From Natronobacillus azotifigens (GTDB taxonomy: Bacteria > Bacillota > Bacilli > Bacillales > Amphibacillaceae), in NCBI RefSeq assembly GCF_026805325.1, contig NZ_JAPRAT010000029.1, positions 1 through 46,554 on the forward strand: a stretch of DNA of 46,554 nt, in the 5' to 3' direction. Numbering within the stretch: position 1 is the first letter of the stretch; each line of letters opens with the position of its first letter. The position numbers and the translations under genes were made by a program. The notes below the pieces were generated by a model. It was not told the DNA's origin, did no database searches, and saw nothing but the letters and a program-made list of their open reading frames with translations. Shown here piece by piece: positions 8,641 to 18,145 of this stretch.

Positions 8641-8965
8641 CTGCATTATAGAAATAAATTATCCATTTTCTATGCAGAATTGATACAAATGTCCAACCAT
8701 TTATGTTATTACAATTACTCAATCGAGAAAATAGACATCTATCATTTGGCTTTTCGAAGTTTTCGGCAGGTTGCTTCTGGATGTATTTTTATTTTCTGAG
8801 ACGTAGAATAAACCCTAGAAGTTCACCCTGGTCCTTTGAAATAGTTATGATAATCCAGTCACAGACGTTCACTTTACGCGGCACTAAATATTTTAATGGG
8901 TGAGTAATTGAAGTCTCCTAAGACAAGCGCTGTGGCAGAGCCGGAGATGTTATTTTTCCTACACG
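8641..8965. other. Gene-free stretch
   Basis: Between repeat copy 2 and the cueP terminator. Short open frames occur on both strands but none has a ribosome-binding site with a sensible start. I see no RNA gene or operator. Confidence 0.5.
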
Positions 8966-9007
8966 AAAACAAAGACCAGACGTAGAGTACCGTCTGGTCT
9001 TTGTTTT
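8966..9007. terminator. Strong bidirectional terminator
   Basis: A perfect 17-bp inverted repeat, AAAACAAAGACCAGACG with its complement, 8-base loop, A-run on the left and T-run on the right. It is 49 bases past the stop of the CueP-like gene. Confidence 0.9.
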
Positions 9008-9055
9008 TAATGTAATCTGAATTTTAACAAAGTGTTTGTATCATGGACTCGATTC

Positions 9056-9601
9056 CTAGGTTAATTGAATAGTCGTTATACAAGTGTTGTCTCCTGTGAA
9101 TGTAGAAAACTCGGACTCTGCGGTTTTATCACCATTTGAAATGTTAATCTTATAGTTTTTGTCACGTGGTAACCACAGATCAATAAACCCGTTCTCCTCT
9201 GATGTTAACGTTTCATCTACTACTACATTACCTTCTTCGTCCTCAATATGAACAACAAAATCTTCTTTTATCATTTCTCCCTGACATCCCGTTAGGTTAT
9301 GATCGGCACAGGGATGTGTTTGTTCTATGAATGGTGCAATAGACACAAAAAACTCGTCTTCCAGCAATTCATAAACTTTCTCGCTGTTATCACTTTCCGT
9401 CACAATTAATTGCTCTGACGTGATCGAAGCATTTTGGGCTTGTACGTTACCTACTGTGAAATCATTTACTAATTTTTTTATATCTTCTGTTGTTGCTTCA
9501 TTTTGCTCGTTTGTGTTTGTATTGCTATTGTTTGTTAGTACAACTATTGCGATAAGTGCAACCACAATCACTCCCGCAATCGTCAGTAACTTCTTGTTCA
9601 T
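9056..9601 (-). CDS. CueP-family metal-binding protein
   Basis: 181 residues. An N-terminal membrane segment or uncleaved signal (about 4-23, no lipobox cysteine), a Thr/Asn-rich linker and a CueP-like domain with the motif THPCADHNLTGCQGE near 105-119. Salmonella CueP is a periplasmic copper-binding protein; Gram-positive homologues are anchored outside the membrane. A further cysteine sits near the C-terminus (NTCITT). AGGAGCTG precedes the ATG. It fits the copper theme of the surrounding genes. Confidence 0.83.
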   Translation of the reverse strand: MNKKLLTIAGVIVVALIAIVVLTNNSNTNTNEQNEATTEDIKKLVNDFTVGNVQAQNASITSEQLIVTESDNSEKVYELLEDEFFVSIAPFIEQTHPCADHNLTGCQGEMIKEDFVVHIEDEEGNVVVDETLTSEENGFIDLWLPRDKNYKINISNGDKTAESEFSTFTGDNTCITTIQLT

Positions 9602-10098
9602 ATGGTTTCAGCTCCTCTAGTATCTTATTACTTCGGATACGATAATAATCTATCTTTTCTAGTATAACCATTAATTTTGCAGAATATATGAAGTTATTAA
9701 TAATCATTCGTCACACTTTTTACTTCTCGTTCAAAAGGTCTACGTACGGTTAAGTTATCCATCACCAATATAACATAATCTGTAAAACTATCATATGTGA
9801 GTTTTTTTTATGATTAGAGTCATCTTAATTAACCTCTGAAGAAAACTACCTTGTTTAACCAGTTAGTATCCATGTTCATGTTTGTTTCCTATATTCATGA
9901 TTTTGTGCCACGTCAAACAGACCCGAGGATTAAAAAACTTCATACCCGGATCTGTAGGTTAACTCTACTATTAGCTACTTCTATTCCCGCCATTATTTGG
10001 ACTTTTCTTTGAACACTCCAAATCTTTTCATTTTGGCTGCTCTCAATATTTTTCGAATTTGATACTTCCTGAATATTGCTTATGGCGCTTGGTACTAG
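9602..10098. other. Gene-free stretch between cueP-like and cupredoxin genes
   Basis: About 500 bases. It holds the cueP-like promoter region and, at 9940-10098 on the minus strand, an open frame in phase with and directly after the cupredoxin stop. That frame has no start or ribosome-binding site, so it is not called. No hairpin terminator was seen. Confidence 0.4.
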
Positions 10099-10992
10099 TT
10101 ATAACCCTACCTCCACAACACCTGTCATTCCTAAATCTTCGTGCCCGGGAACGCTACATGAATAGCGATAGGAACCTGGATTCAGCGGAGTAAAGGACAA
10201 TTCCGCTTTTTCTCCTGGCTTGCTGTGTAGATGAACGGTGTTGGACAATTCGATATCATCATGCAAACCACTATGTTTTTCATTCATGTCAACTTCTAAT
10301 CCTACAATTTCAAAATGGTGCTCCAATTTGCCTTGATTATTTAAAGTTAATATTATTTTTTCACCAACTGATAAAGGTGTTTGGATGGGAGAGAAGGAAT
10401 ATTCATCAGCTGTTATCATTACATTGTTACGTGTATGTTGATGATTTTGACTATTTGATAATTGTGACGTTGTAATAATAGGACCTAATTGATCATAGCC
10501 AACAATAATCACGATATAAAAAAGTAACAACACAATTGGTTTACTAAACCATGATTTGCTCTTAATAATATCTTGTTGCATCATACAATATAAGATGATG
10601 ATCGTTCCAATAAATATGAGAAACAATAAACGGATGATTGCGTCTTGATGGTCTGTTGCAACCATCTCTCCTAACATCGCTCCCATCATCCCACCCATTA
10701 AACCAGCAAATATCCCATCTAAAACGGCGATCATACCTGTTGCTATCCCGCTCAGAAAACCAATCGCTATCCCAATCATCATTGCTAAGACAGTTGAATA
10801 AAAAAGATTGCCTGATAATAAAATACCAATAATTACTCCTATCGTTAGTCCCGCTCCCATTCCGAGCACCATAGAAATCATCATGCCAGACATCGGCGTT
10901 ATATTATACCGATAATAGATGGTGTTCCAAATGATGAAAACCACAACCACAATGATAATAAAAAAAGTTATAGATAATGATAACGTCATCAT
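10099..10992 (-). CDS. Membrane-anchored cupredoxin-domain protein
   Basis: 297 residues. About six hydrophobic, Gly/Met-rich helices fill residues 5-175. A C-terminal cupredoxin domain follows (about 195-297) with type-1 copper ligands visible: His in LEHHFEIVG and the Cys-His-Met group in YSCSVPGHEDLGM. The Gly/Met-rich membrane half resembles small-molecule transporter-like domains found fused to cupredoxins in Firmicutes. It should bind copper on the outer face of the membrane. Separated from cueP-like by about 500 bases, so probably its own transcript. Confidence 0.85.
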   Translation of the reverse strand: MMTLSLSITFFIIIVVVVFIIWNTIYYRYNITPMSGMMISMVLGMGAGLTIGVIIGILLSGNLFYSTVLAMMIGIAIGFLSGIATGMIAVLDGIFAGLMGGMMGAMLGEMVATDHQDAIIRLLFLIFIGTIIILYCMMQQDIIKSKSWFSKPIVLLLFYIVIIVGYDQLGPIITTSQLSNSQNHQHTRNNVMITADEYSFSPIQTPLSVGEKIILTLNNQGKLEHHFEIVGLEVDMNEKHSGLHDDIELSNTVHLHSKPGEKAELSFTPLNPGSYRYSCSVPGHEDLGMTGVVEVGL

Positions 10993-11110
10993 ACACGCTC
11001 CCCTAAACTTGTCCTAATGGTGCATTATATGAACGTTACACTGAATTATTCTTCCTACGAGAACTCCTCACAACCATCAACTTTTTTAAAGATCACTTGG
11101 GATAGGATCA

Positions 11111-11804
11111 TCACTTTGGAAATGTGACAGAAAACGTTGTGCCAACATCCAATTCACTTTCTACTATGATTTCTCCTTGATGAGCATCAACTAGCGCCTT
11201 CACAATGGACAATCCAATTCCTATCCCACCTGTCCTTCGATCCCTTGATTTATCACCACGATAAAATCGTTCAAATAGATATGGGTGATCCTGTTGATCT
11301 ATTCCTATCCCTTCATCGCTTATGATAAAGCGCAGATATTCTTTATGATCTTCAATATCAACCGTCACTTTCTTTCCGCTAGGCGTATATTGGAGTGCGT
11401 TATTAACGATATTAGTTAAAATTTGAATTGTTTTATCTTGATCTGCTACAAACCAGTGATCTTCGGTCGATTTGTTGATGATTAGCTCTACACCCTTTTT
11501 TTGAAAAGCTAAGTCAAACTGCTCTTTGATAATCGAAAGAATTTCACCTGTTTCCAATTTCGTTTTATTGAGTTTTACTTGCTTTTCGCAACCAAACTCT
11601 ATAATCAATTATTTTAAAAATTATTAGCATAAAAGTGCAACCGATTGAAATATATAGATAATCAGGGTTACCTTTAATAAATGTAGTATATAATATAGCA
11701 GCAGAAAGCAATACGATCGTATTATAAACAATTACTTTAGTTACTAATTTCCATAGGTTTGTTTTTACATATCGTTTTAAGATAGTTGATCCCTCTCTCT
11801 TCAA
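11111..11804 (-). pseudogene. Histidine kinase remnant (internal deletion and frameshift)
   Basis: Two overlapping frames make up one broken gene. 11565-11804 encodes an N-terminal part with two membrane segments (79 codons); 11111-11608, in another frame, encodes a HATPase domain with N-box ILTNIVNNALQYTP, G1 DEGIGID and G2 GGIGIGLSIV. The DHp domain with the phospho-acceptor histidine is missing and the two parts meet out of frame near 11570-11600. The HATPase part could still be translated but cannot act as a kinase on its own. No response regulator gene adjoins it. Confidence 0.8.
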
Positions 11805-11932
11805 TTTAAAATTTTTTTACTCAAAGTGAAAACTCAGTTTATCTGTATTTCTTATGATTCTCTTTATTGTTTGGGAACAAATTTAACATGAAACAGCCGT
11901 TACGAGGTTTCTACTCCTTCTGCTCCTGCACT

Positions 11933-12115
11933 CTAAATGAATTTACGTATATAATTTTTTAATTCAGCTGGGGTTTGGAAATGATTATTGATTTGCCGTA
12001 CTTCACCGTTATGTAAAAATAGAATTTCATCTGCCAGTTCTTGACCAATATCCAACTGATGAGTAGAAACAATGATAGCTTTACTTTTCCTTTTCAATTC
12101 TAGGAATCCTAAGAA
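11933..12115 (-). pseudogene. ABC transporter ATPase, C-terminal fragment
   Basis: An open frame of about 60 codons reads LELKRKSKAIIVSTHQLD and then ELADEILFLHNGEV before a TAG at 11933-11935. This is the H-loop and C-terminal tail of an ABC ATPase of the antibiotic-efflux type. Walker A, signature and Walker B are all gone: upstream lies a TGA and the start of a different gene. Clear relic. Confidence 0.82.
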
Positions 12116-12242
12116 TCATGTAAGCGAACTGAACAGCTGTTAAGTTGGGGAAAATAAATGTATAAAACAGCTTTAGCAGGTTTCTTGGTGTATGTAGCGC
12201 TTTGTCATTCCTTAACTCAATTGTTAAGACGCGATTCAGCAT
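12081..12242 (-). pseudogene. Truncated N-terminus of an unidentified gene fused out of frame to ABC relic
   Basis: A good ribosome-binding site (AGGAGG) precedes an ATG at 12242. The 53-codon frame begins MLNRVLTIELRNDK and runs into the ABC ATPase fragment in a different reading frame. A deletion appears to have joined the start of a membrane or permease-like gene to the end of the ATPase gene. The short product is unlikely to work. Confidence 0.55.
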
Positions 12243-12434
12243 TTCTTTCCTCCTATTTATAGAAATACAATGATAGACTTATCAATATACCTTTTCATTA
12301 ATCAGTTTTACAAAATATAACTTTAACCCTTTGAAAATATTGTATATTAAGTGAAAAACTTTTACAATGATAAATTATTCTCAGACCTGTAAACAGGTGG
12401 GCAATTCGTAAACACGAAAAGGGAGGAATTTCGG

Positions 12435-12503
12435 ATGATAAAAATCTGTCCAGAGAAAGAAATAGAAGTTTATAGACTTTTATCCCGGAGCAACCATCCG
12501 TAA
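12435..12503 (+). pseudogene. Short gene start cut by repeat copy 3
   Basis: GGGAGG with an ATG 9 bases later opens a frame MIKICPEKEIEVYRLL that enters the dispersed repeat at its ATAAA end (12479) and stops within it at 12501-12503. The strong ribosome-binding site suggests a real gene start disrupted when the repeat inserted. The rest of the gene was not recognised beyond 12659. Chance cannot be excluded. Confidence 0.35.
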
Positions 12504-12659
12504 GACTCCCACTTCAAAACAACGAGAATACAAAGTTGTTTAAGTGGGAGTAACGGACGCTAGCACCCCGAATGGTTCAAGGGTCTTTAGATCATCCTTT
12601 AGGGCTAACAATCAGTGGGGAATACTTAAAAACCCCCACTGATTGAAGTTTCACTTTAT
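12479..12659 (-). repeat. Dispersed structured repeat, copy 3
   Basis: Near full-length copy in minus orientation (left end at 12659, right end at 12479). Both hairpins are intact. It lies about 180 bases downstream of the last siderophore-binding protein gene, co-oriented with it. Confidence 0.9.
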
Positions 12660-12835
12660 TTCTTTCGTGGGAATTTGGGCAGAATTCACAACCTAATATG
12701 AAGATACTTAGCATAAACGCCAAGTATATTCCTTCGAATCTCCTAAAACACAATTCATAGAAAAGAAGCTCTTCATTAACCAATGAAAAGTTTCTTTTCT
12801 CTCTAAAGGATAAACATATTAGTCTACCCATTCCT

Positions 12836-13816
12836 TTACATATTATTTTGCAGTGATTCTATGATAAAATCCAACTGCTGATCCAGCGAAGTAGGATCAT
12901 TAAAAAAAGCTGCACTCGGATCTAATTCAATTACTTTGTTTTGTTTCACAGCAGGGAGTTCTTTCCACAGCTTACTTCCATACACTTGTTCTGGATCAGC
13001 CTCATCTCCTGACCATGGGCAGGTAAATATAATATCACCAGCAATATCCGGCAACGTCTCTAATGAGAAATCCGCCCAACCTTCACCACTATCAATAGCC
13101 ATTTCTTGTACGGTATCTGGTGCTTTCAAACCAAATTCCCCATAAATAATTTCGCCACCTCTTCCGTAGCTATGACCAAAAGCATAAATTCCTTTTGAAA
13201 ACGGGGATAGGATAGATACAGTCTGATCACCGACCATTTCCTTTATTTTTGGTTTCCACTCCGCAATTTTACTTTCCCATTGTTCGATCCATTCTTCTGC
13301 TGACCTTTCTCTACCTGTAATTTCACCAAACTCCCTTAATTGTTCTTTATAGGATTTTTCACCATAGTTAATAGCTATGGTTGGGGCGATTTTTTCCAGA
13401 TTTTCGACCGCTTTTGGATCATTAAATGTTATAATCAGATCCGGATTTAAATCAATCATTTTTTCCATCGATGGATTGTTGCTATCACCTAAGCTTTCTA
13501 CTCCATCCAACTTACCTTCAAAGTATCTATTATTCATAGAAAAATCACTAATTCCTAATGGTTGAATCCCTAATGTTAAAAAATAACCTACATAACTATC
13601 TGCAATCACTATAATTCGTTCTGGATTACTAGGAATCTCGACAGTTCCGTTTGTCGCTTCATATGTCTTTGTTTTTTTCTCTTCTTTTTCTTCAGATTTG
13701 CCTAGGTCATTATCTGCACTTCTTTTAGATTCTGCATTTTGTCCACACGCACTAAGCAACCCGATAAGTAACGTTCCGCACAATAAAAATACTAGTAATA
13801 GTTTCTTGTTTTTCAT
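12836..13816 (-). CDS. Iron-siderophore ABC transporter substrate-binding lipoprotein
   Basis: 326 residues. A lipoprotein signal peptide with lipobox LLSAC near residue 24, a charged linker, then a FecB/Peripla_BP_2 domain (VEIPSNPERIIVIADS start, a long central helix, ending in LDQQLDFIIESL). It binds ferric siderophores outside the membrane and delivers them to the FecCD-type permeases encoded upstream in the same operon. It follows the other binding protein by 29 bases. Which siderophore is bound cannot be told. Confidence 0.9.
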   Translation of the reverse strand: MKNKKLLLVFLLCGTLLIGLLSACGQNAESKRSADNDLGKSEEKEEKKTKTYEATNGTVEIPSNPERIIVIADSYVGYFLTLGIQPLGISDFSMNNRYFEGKLDGVESLGDSNNPSMEKMIDLNPDLIITFNDPKAVENLEKIAPTIAINYGEKSYKEQLREFGEITGRERSAEEWIEQWESKIAEWKPKIKEMVGDQTVSILSPFSKGIYAFGHSYGRGGEIIYGEFGLKAPDTVQEMAIDSGEGWADFSLETLPDIAGDIIFTCPWSGDEADPEQVYGSKLWKELPAVKQNKVIELDPSAAFFNDPTSLDQQLDFIIESLQNNM

Positions 13817-13845
13817 GATAGTTTCTCACCTTTTTCATTTTTTGT

Positions 13846-14823
13846 TTAGTTTGTTGTTAATGCTTCAACAACGTCATCTATTTTTCTTGATTCTGCAATT
13901 GGGCCATTTAACATCCAATGTCTTGGGGAAACAACATACACCCGTTCTTGTTGTACAGCTGGAATACCTTGCCAAACCGGAAGTTTTTTAGCTTCTTCTA
14001 AAGCTAAACTTGCTTGCTCATTATCTTCTATAGTTGCTAAAGAGGATCCTACGGTTACAAAGAGATAATCAGCTGTCAGTTCAGGCATTTTTTCTAAGGA
14101 AACCACAGATCCCCATGCACCTTCCTCTTCATTCTCCTGTAATTCCGATACTAATGCACCAGTTGTAAAACCTAACTCGTCATACAAAACGCTTGTATAA
14201 GAATAGCCTGGAAAGAATACTTGTACATCTTTATTGGTTGGTCGTATGAATGCAACGGTTTGATCCTCTCCTATACTATCTGTAACTTTCTTCTTCGCTT
14301 TTTCTAATTTCTCATCAAGCGTTTGAATTACTTGATCTGCTTTCTCTCCCTTACCAAATACACTTCCAATAGCCTTGATTGATTCTCTCCAGTCCTCTCT
14401 GTCATATGTTATGGTCGGTGCTATTTGCGTTAATCGTTCATATACATTCTCTCTTCCAGCTGGTGATTCACTGGCGACAATGATATCAGGCTCTTGATCA
14501 AGTATCGCTTCAAAGTTATATTCTGCGCCTACTGTACCAATAATGTGAATATCTTCTTCTTTTAATAAATCATACAAGTACTGCCCTTCCACACCTGTAG
14601 CGGCAAGCATCGGAATTTCAAGTGACAACATCATATCTTCCAAGCCAATCACTACGACACGTTCTGGATTTACTGGAACTTCTGTTTTACCTAGTGCATG
14701 CTCTACTACTTTTGATTCTTTTTGATTATCGGGATCTTGTGCATATGTACCTCCCTCTTCGCTCTGACAACCGATTAATGTGGCAGATAATAACGCAAGT
14801 ATGATAAAGATAGTTCTTTTCAT
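13846..14823 (-). CDS. Iron-siderophore ABC transporter substrate-binding lipoprotein (second)
   Basis: 325 residues with a lipobox LIGC at about 16-19 and a FecB-type fold (KTEVPVNPERVVVIGLEDM start, IDDVVEAL end). A GGAAGG ribosome-binding site precedes the ATG. It differs clearly from its downstream neighbour, so the two may take different ligands through one permease. The gene is separated from the reductase gene upstream by a shortened copy of the dispersed repeat, which may affect read-through. Confidence 0.9.
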   Translation of the reverse strand: MKRTIFIILALLSATLIGCQSEEGGTYAQDPDNQKESKVVEHALGKTEVPVNPERVVVIGLEDMMLSLEIPMLAATGVEGQYLYDLLKEEDIHIIGTVGAEYNFEAILDQEPDIIVASESPAGRENVYERLTQIAPTITYDREDWRESIKAIGSVFGKGEKADQVIQTLDEKLEKAKKKVTDSIGEDQTVAFIRPTNKDVQVFFPGYSYTSVLYDELGFTTGALVSELQENEEEGAWGSVVSLEKMPELTADYLFVTVGSSLATIEDNEQASLALEEAKKLPVWQGIPAVQQERVYVVSPRHWMLNGPIAESRKIDDVVEALTTN

Positions 14824-14844
14824 GTCAACCTTCCTTTCTAAACG

Positions 14845-14961
14845 ATAAAGTGAAACTTCAATCAGTGGAGATTTTTAGTTATTCCCCCAACTGATTGTTA
14901 GCCCTAAAGGCCCTTGGACCATTCGGGGTGTTAGCGTCCGTTACGGTTGCTCTGGGATAAA
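14845..14961 (+). repeat. Dispersed structured repeat, copy 4 (internally deleted)
   Basis: 117 bp. Both ends are kept (ATAAAGTGAAACTTC and CTCTGGGATAAA). The right hairpin is almost wholly deleted: CGTCCGTTAC runs straight into GGTTGCTC. It sits inside the iron operon, opposite in orientation to it. Confidence 0.88.
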
Positions 14962-14969
14962 ATATTCGT

Positions 14970-16016
14970 TCACGATGTAAATAAATCCTTAATTAGTTCC
15001 CGATTTCGTTCTTTAAAAATTTCATTATGTGAAGAAACCATGCCTTTATCCTTTGCCTCAGGTTCTAAATATTGTTTTGCTTTATTAACAGCATTTGCAG
15101 CATCCTGGAACGCCCCTGCAATAAGTCTCAACTTACCTTCATGTTGCAGGATATCTCCCGCCGCATAAAGACCTGCAACAGATGTTTCACTCATGGGGCT
15201 ACCAGCTATTCTAAACTCATCTGCCATCTCCACTTGTACACCACTGTTATCAATCAGTTCTTTATCGCGTTCAAATCCATGATTAATAATTACTTCGTCC
15301 ACTGATATTTCTAATTCGTGATCCTGGGTCTTTAATTTCACTTTTTCGATTCTCTCTTGATTACTTGATGCCAATAATTTTTGAATAGAAGTATTGAGCA
15401 AGCATTCTACAGAACTATTTAATAGTTTTGAAACTTGTGCTTCATGTCCTTTTAACATATCTTTGCGATACGTTAAAATTACTTTCTTGGCAATCGGCTC
15501 TAGTTCATTTGCCCAATCAATTGCTGTGTTTCCTCCACCGGAAATTAAAACCGTTTTCCCTTTAAATTTTTTGAGAGATTTCACTGTATATTGCAGGTTA
15601 GTAATTTCAAAACGCTCTGCACCTTCTATTTCTAACTTGGTTGGTTTTAATATCCCTCCGCCGACTGCTAAAATTACTGTTTTTGAATAATGTGTTTGAC
15701 CAGAATCAGTTTTTAATAAGAAGATTCCATCTTCTCTCTTGGAGATAAATGTAACTTTATTTCCCAAAAAAATAGTAGGGTAAAAAGTTAGCGCTTGTTC
15801 TTCCATTTGCTTTATCAGTTGCTCACCTGAAACAGGTGTAAGTCCTCCAACATCCCAGATTATTTTTTCAGGATAAACATTTACTTTCCCACCTAGGAAG
15901 TGCTGGTATTCAATTATCTTTGTCTTCATTCCTCTCAACCCACTATAGAAGGCTGAAAAAAGGCCAGCTGGCCCTCCACCTACAATAGTTAGATCATACA
16001 ATTCCTCTCTGTTCAT
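14970..16016 (-). CDS. Ferredoxin/flavodoxin-NADP+ reductase, thioredoxin reductase-like type
   Basis: 348 residues. FAD-binding GGGPAGLFSAFY near 12-23, the NADP-binding GGGNTAIDWA near 160, and a C-terminal YAAGDIL motif near 285. It lacks the CxxC redox pair of thioredoxin reductase, which is the mark of the YumC/YcgT type of ferredoxin-NADP reductase. Its place between siderophore permease and binding-protein genes suggests it supplies electrons for ferric-siderophore reduction inside the cell; that role is inferred. Confidence 0.88.
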   Translation of the reverse strand: MNREELYDLTIVGGGPAGLFSAFYSGLRGMKTKIIEYQHFLGGKVNVYPEKIIWDVGGLTPVSGEQLIKQMEEQALTFYPTIFLGNKVTFISKREDGIFLLKTDSGQTHYSKTVILAVGGGILKPTKLEIEGAERFEITNLQYTVKSLKKFKGKTVLISGGGNTAIDWANELEPIAKKVILTYRKDMLKGHEAQVSKLLNSSVECLLNTSIQKLLASSNQERIEKVKLKTQDHELEISVDEVIINHGFERDKELIDNSGVQVEMADEFRIAGSPMSETSVAGLYAAGDILQHEGKLRLIAGAFQDAANAVNKAKQYLEPEAKDKGMVSSHNEIFKERNRELIKDLFTS

Positions 16017-16054
16017 TCCAACTTCATCTCCTTTTCGTTCTTTTCTTCTTCGAT

Positions 16055-17092
16055 TTAAGCTTTTGACTTTACAAGTAAATACAGAAAATAAGGGGCACCG
16101 ATGATAGCTACTACAATTCCAGCTGGAATCTCTGATGGTTGTAATATTACTCTTCCTATCGTATCTGCAACTAAAAGTAATAATCCACCCATCATTGCAG
16201 AGGCTAGTATGACAAATTGATGTCTAGCACCAACTAATTGACGTGCCATATGGGGTGCTACTAAACCAACAAAGCCAATTCCCCCACTGACTGATACACC
16301 GGCACCAGCGAGGGCAACTGCTGCACCTAACAATAAGATTCGTTCTTTCTCCACAGCTAATCCCAAGCCTGTTGCTCGGACATCTCCCAAATTCAGTGTA
16401 TTGATAACACGAGCTTTCGCGATAACAAAAGGAATCAAAATAAGTATCCAGGGAAGTAATGACAGTACAAATTTCCAATTGGATCCCCAAATGCTCCCAG
16501 CTAGCCATACCGCAACAAATTGATAAGTCTCTGAATCTAATTTCAATGTTAAAACTATCATTGCAGCACTAATTCCAGCCGCTATCGCAATACCTGTTAA
16601 CAATAGCCGAACGGGGGAAATTCCTTCTCCTTTTTTATAAGACAACAAGTAAATCAAAACAGCTGTTATACCCGATCCCAAGAAAGCAATAAATGGTAGA
16701 AGAAATACCGGAGTCTCTGTTGTAGAGGGGAAAAAGGATATAAATAAAACAACACCTAAACCAGCTCCAGCATTAATACCTAATATTCCAGGATCCGCTA
16801 GAGCATTACGTGAAATACCTTGTAAGATACATCCTGATACAGCAAGAGCCATCCCTACTAAAATAGACAACACAATTCGTGGTAATCTAAATTCAAATAA
16901 AATAAGGCTTTGTCTCTCTGTCCCCATACCAAAAAACGTCTCAAATAATTCCTTCGGGGATAAACGGATATAGCCTGTATTCATACTAATAATAAGCATA
17001 GATATAATAAGGAGAATAACCACAAAGATAATTGATATATTCTTTTTATTTCTTCTCTGTTGGTACTCAGATACATATTTGTTTGGTATCAT
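16055..17092 (-). CDS. FecCD-family siderophore permease (second subunit)
   Basis: 345 residues, about nine or ten membrane helices. FecCD signatures are clear: RLPRIVLSILVGMALAVSG (near 69-88), the NALADPGILG loop and GFVGLVAPHMARQLVG near the ATPase-coupling site. The start overlaps the stop of the upstream permease gene by 4 bases (ATGA), so the two are translationally coupled and probably form a heterodimer. Confidence 0.95.
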   Translation of the reverse strand: MIPNKYVSEYQQRRNKKNISIIFVVILLIISMLIISMNTGYIRLSPKELFETFFGMGTERQSLILFEFRLPRIVLSILVGMALAVSGCILQGISRNALADPGILGINAGAGLGVVLFISFFPSTTETPVFLLPFIAFLGSGITAVLIYLLSYKKGEGISPVRLLLTGIAIAAGISAAMIVLTLKLDSETYQFVAVWLAGSIWGSNWKFVLSLLPWILILIPFVIAKARVINTLNLGDVRATGLGLAVEKERILLLGAAVALAGAGVSVSGGIGFVGLVAPHMARQLVGARHQFVILASAMMGGLLLLVADTIGRVILQPSEIPAGIVVAIIGAPYFLYLLVKSKA

Positions 17093-18138
17093 ATTCCCTC
17101 TCCTCCTTTTCTAGCTAAGTAAAGAAAGAAAGGAACACCGAGCAAAGCTATTAAAGCGCCAATTGGTGTTTCTAACGGAGGATTGGCCATCCTGGCAGCA
17201 AAATCGGCAAGTACGACGAGTAGTCCTCCTAATATTGCAGAGCAAGGAATAATCCAGCGATAATCATGTCCAACCAAAAATCGAGTAATGTGTGGAATAA
17301 TTAACCCTACAAATCCGACTGCACCTACTACAGAGACTGCAATTCCAGCTAAAACTAAAACGATAATTGCTAAAAAGAATTTAATTTTTTTTGTCCGTTG
17401 TCCAAGTCCTATCGCTATTTCTTCACCAAGACTAATAATGGTGATTGATTTGGAGAAAAACATCGCTCCAACAAATGCAACGACTACCCATGGAGCAACA
17501 ATTTCAAGGTTCTCCCACTTTGTCCCCGACACACCACCTGCATACCAAAACGCTAAGTCTTGACTAATTCGATAATAAATTGCGATCCCTTCACTTAAAG
17601 CGATCAATAATGCACTGACTGCAGCACCTGCTAAAACAAGGCGTACAGGCTTCAATCCACCTCTTGACAACGATCCAATTCCAAATACAAGACCTGCACC
17701 AAGCGCTGCTCCTAGAAAGGAAAAGAAAATGATGTACATATACGGCATGCCTGGAAAAAAGGCAAAACAAATGGCTAACATGAATGCAGACCCAGCATTT
17801 AAACCTAACAAACCTGAATCAGCCAATGGGTTTCTTGTCATACCTTGCATAATCGAACCAGATACCGCAAAACAAGCACCGACCAGTGCAGCCCCTAATA
17901 CTCGTGGCAGTCGAATTTCCTTGATGATCTGATGGGAAGTTAACTCATCGTTATATTGCACAATAGCTGACCATACTGTCCCTATATCGATATCTGCAGC
18001 CCCAAATGAGACAGAAAGACCTATCGCAGCTACTAATCCTATTAAGCCACCAATAATTATTATGCTTGCGATAATGGGACGCGATCGATAAACGATATCT
18101 TCTGTAGCTATTTGTGTTCTTTTTTCTAATATTGACAT
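17089..18138 (-). CDS. FecCD-family siderophore permease (first subunit)
   Basis: 349 residues from the ATG at 18138. This start lies 8 bases past the ATPase stop, with AAGGATG upstream; longer in-frame starts up to 18189 would overlap the ATPase gene. Motifs: EIRLPRVLGAALVGACFAVSG, NPLADSGLLG, and VGFVGLIIPHITRFLVG. It partners the next permease and the ATPase encoded before it. Confidence 0.94.
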   Translation of the reverse strand: MSILEKRTQIATEDIVYRSRPIIASIIIIGGLIGLVAAIGLSVSFGAADIDIGTVWSAIVQYNDELTSHQIIKEIRLPRVLGAALVGACFAVSGSIMQGMTRNPLADSGLLGLNAGSAFMLAICFAFFPGMPYMYIIFFSFLGAALGAGLVFGIGSLSRGGLKPVRLVLAGAAVSALLIALSEGIAIYYRISQDLAFWYAGGVSGTKWENLEIVAPWVVVAFVGAMFFSKSITIISLGEEIAIGLGQRTKKIKFFLAIIVLVLAGIAVSVVGAVGFVGLIIPHITRFLVGHDYRWIIPCSAILGGLLVVLADFAARMANPPLETPIGALIALLGVPFFLYLARKGGEGI

Positions 18139-18145
18139 TCTACTT

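Noticed and set aside
8788..8913. Minus-strand frame reading VCDWIIITISKDQGELLGF
   Set aside because: It looks protein-like, but has no start, no ribosome-binding site and no family match.
9940..10098. Open frame continuing in phase after the cupredoxin stop, hinting at read-through
   Set aside because: The cupredoxin domain already has its normal end and open frames of about 50 codons are common here by chance.
12592..12831. Open frame of 79 codons on the minus strand
   Set aside because: It overlaps repeat copy 3 and has no ribosome-binding site or family likeness.
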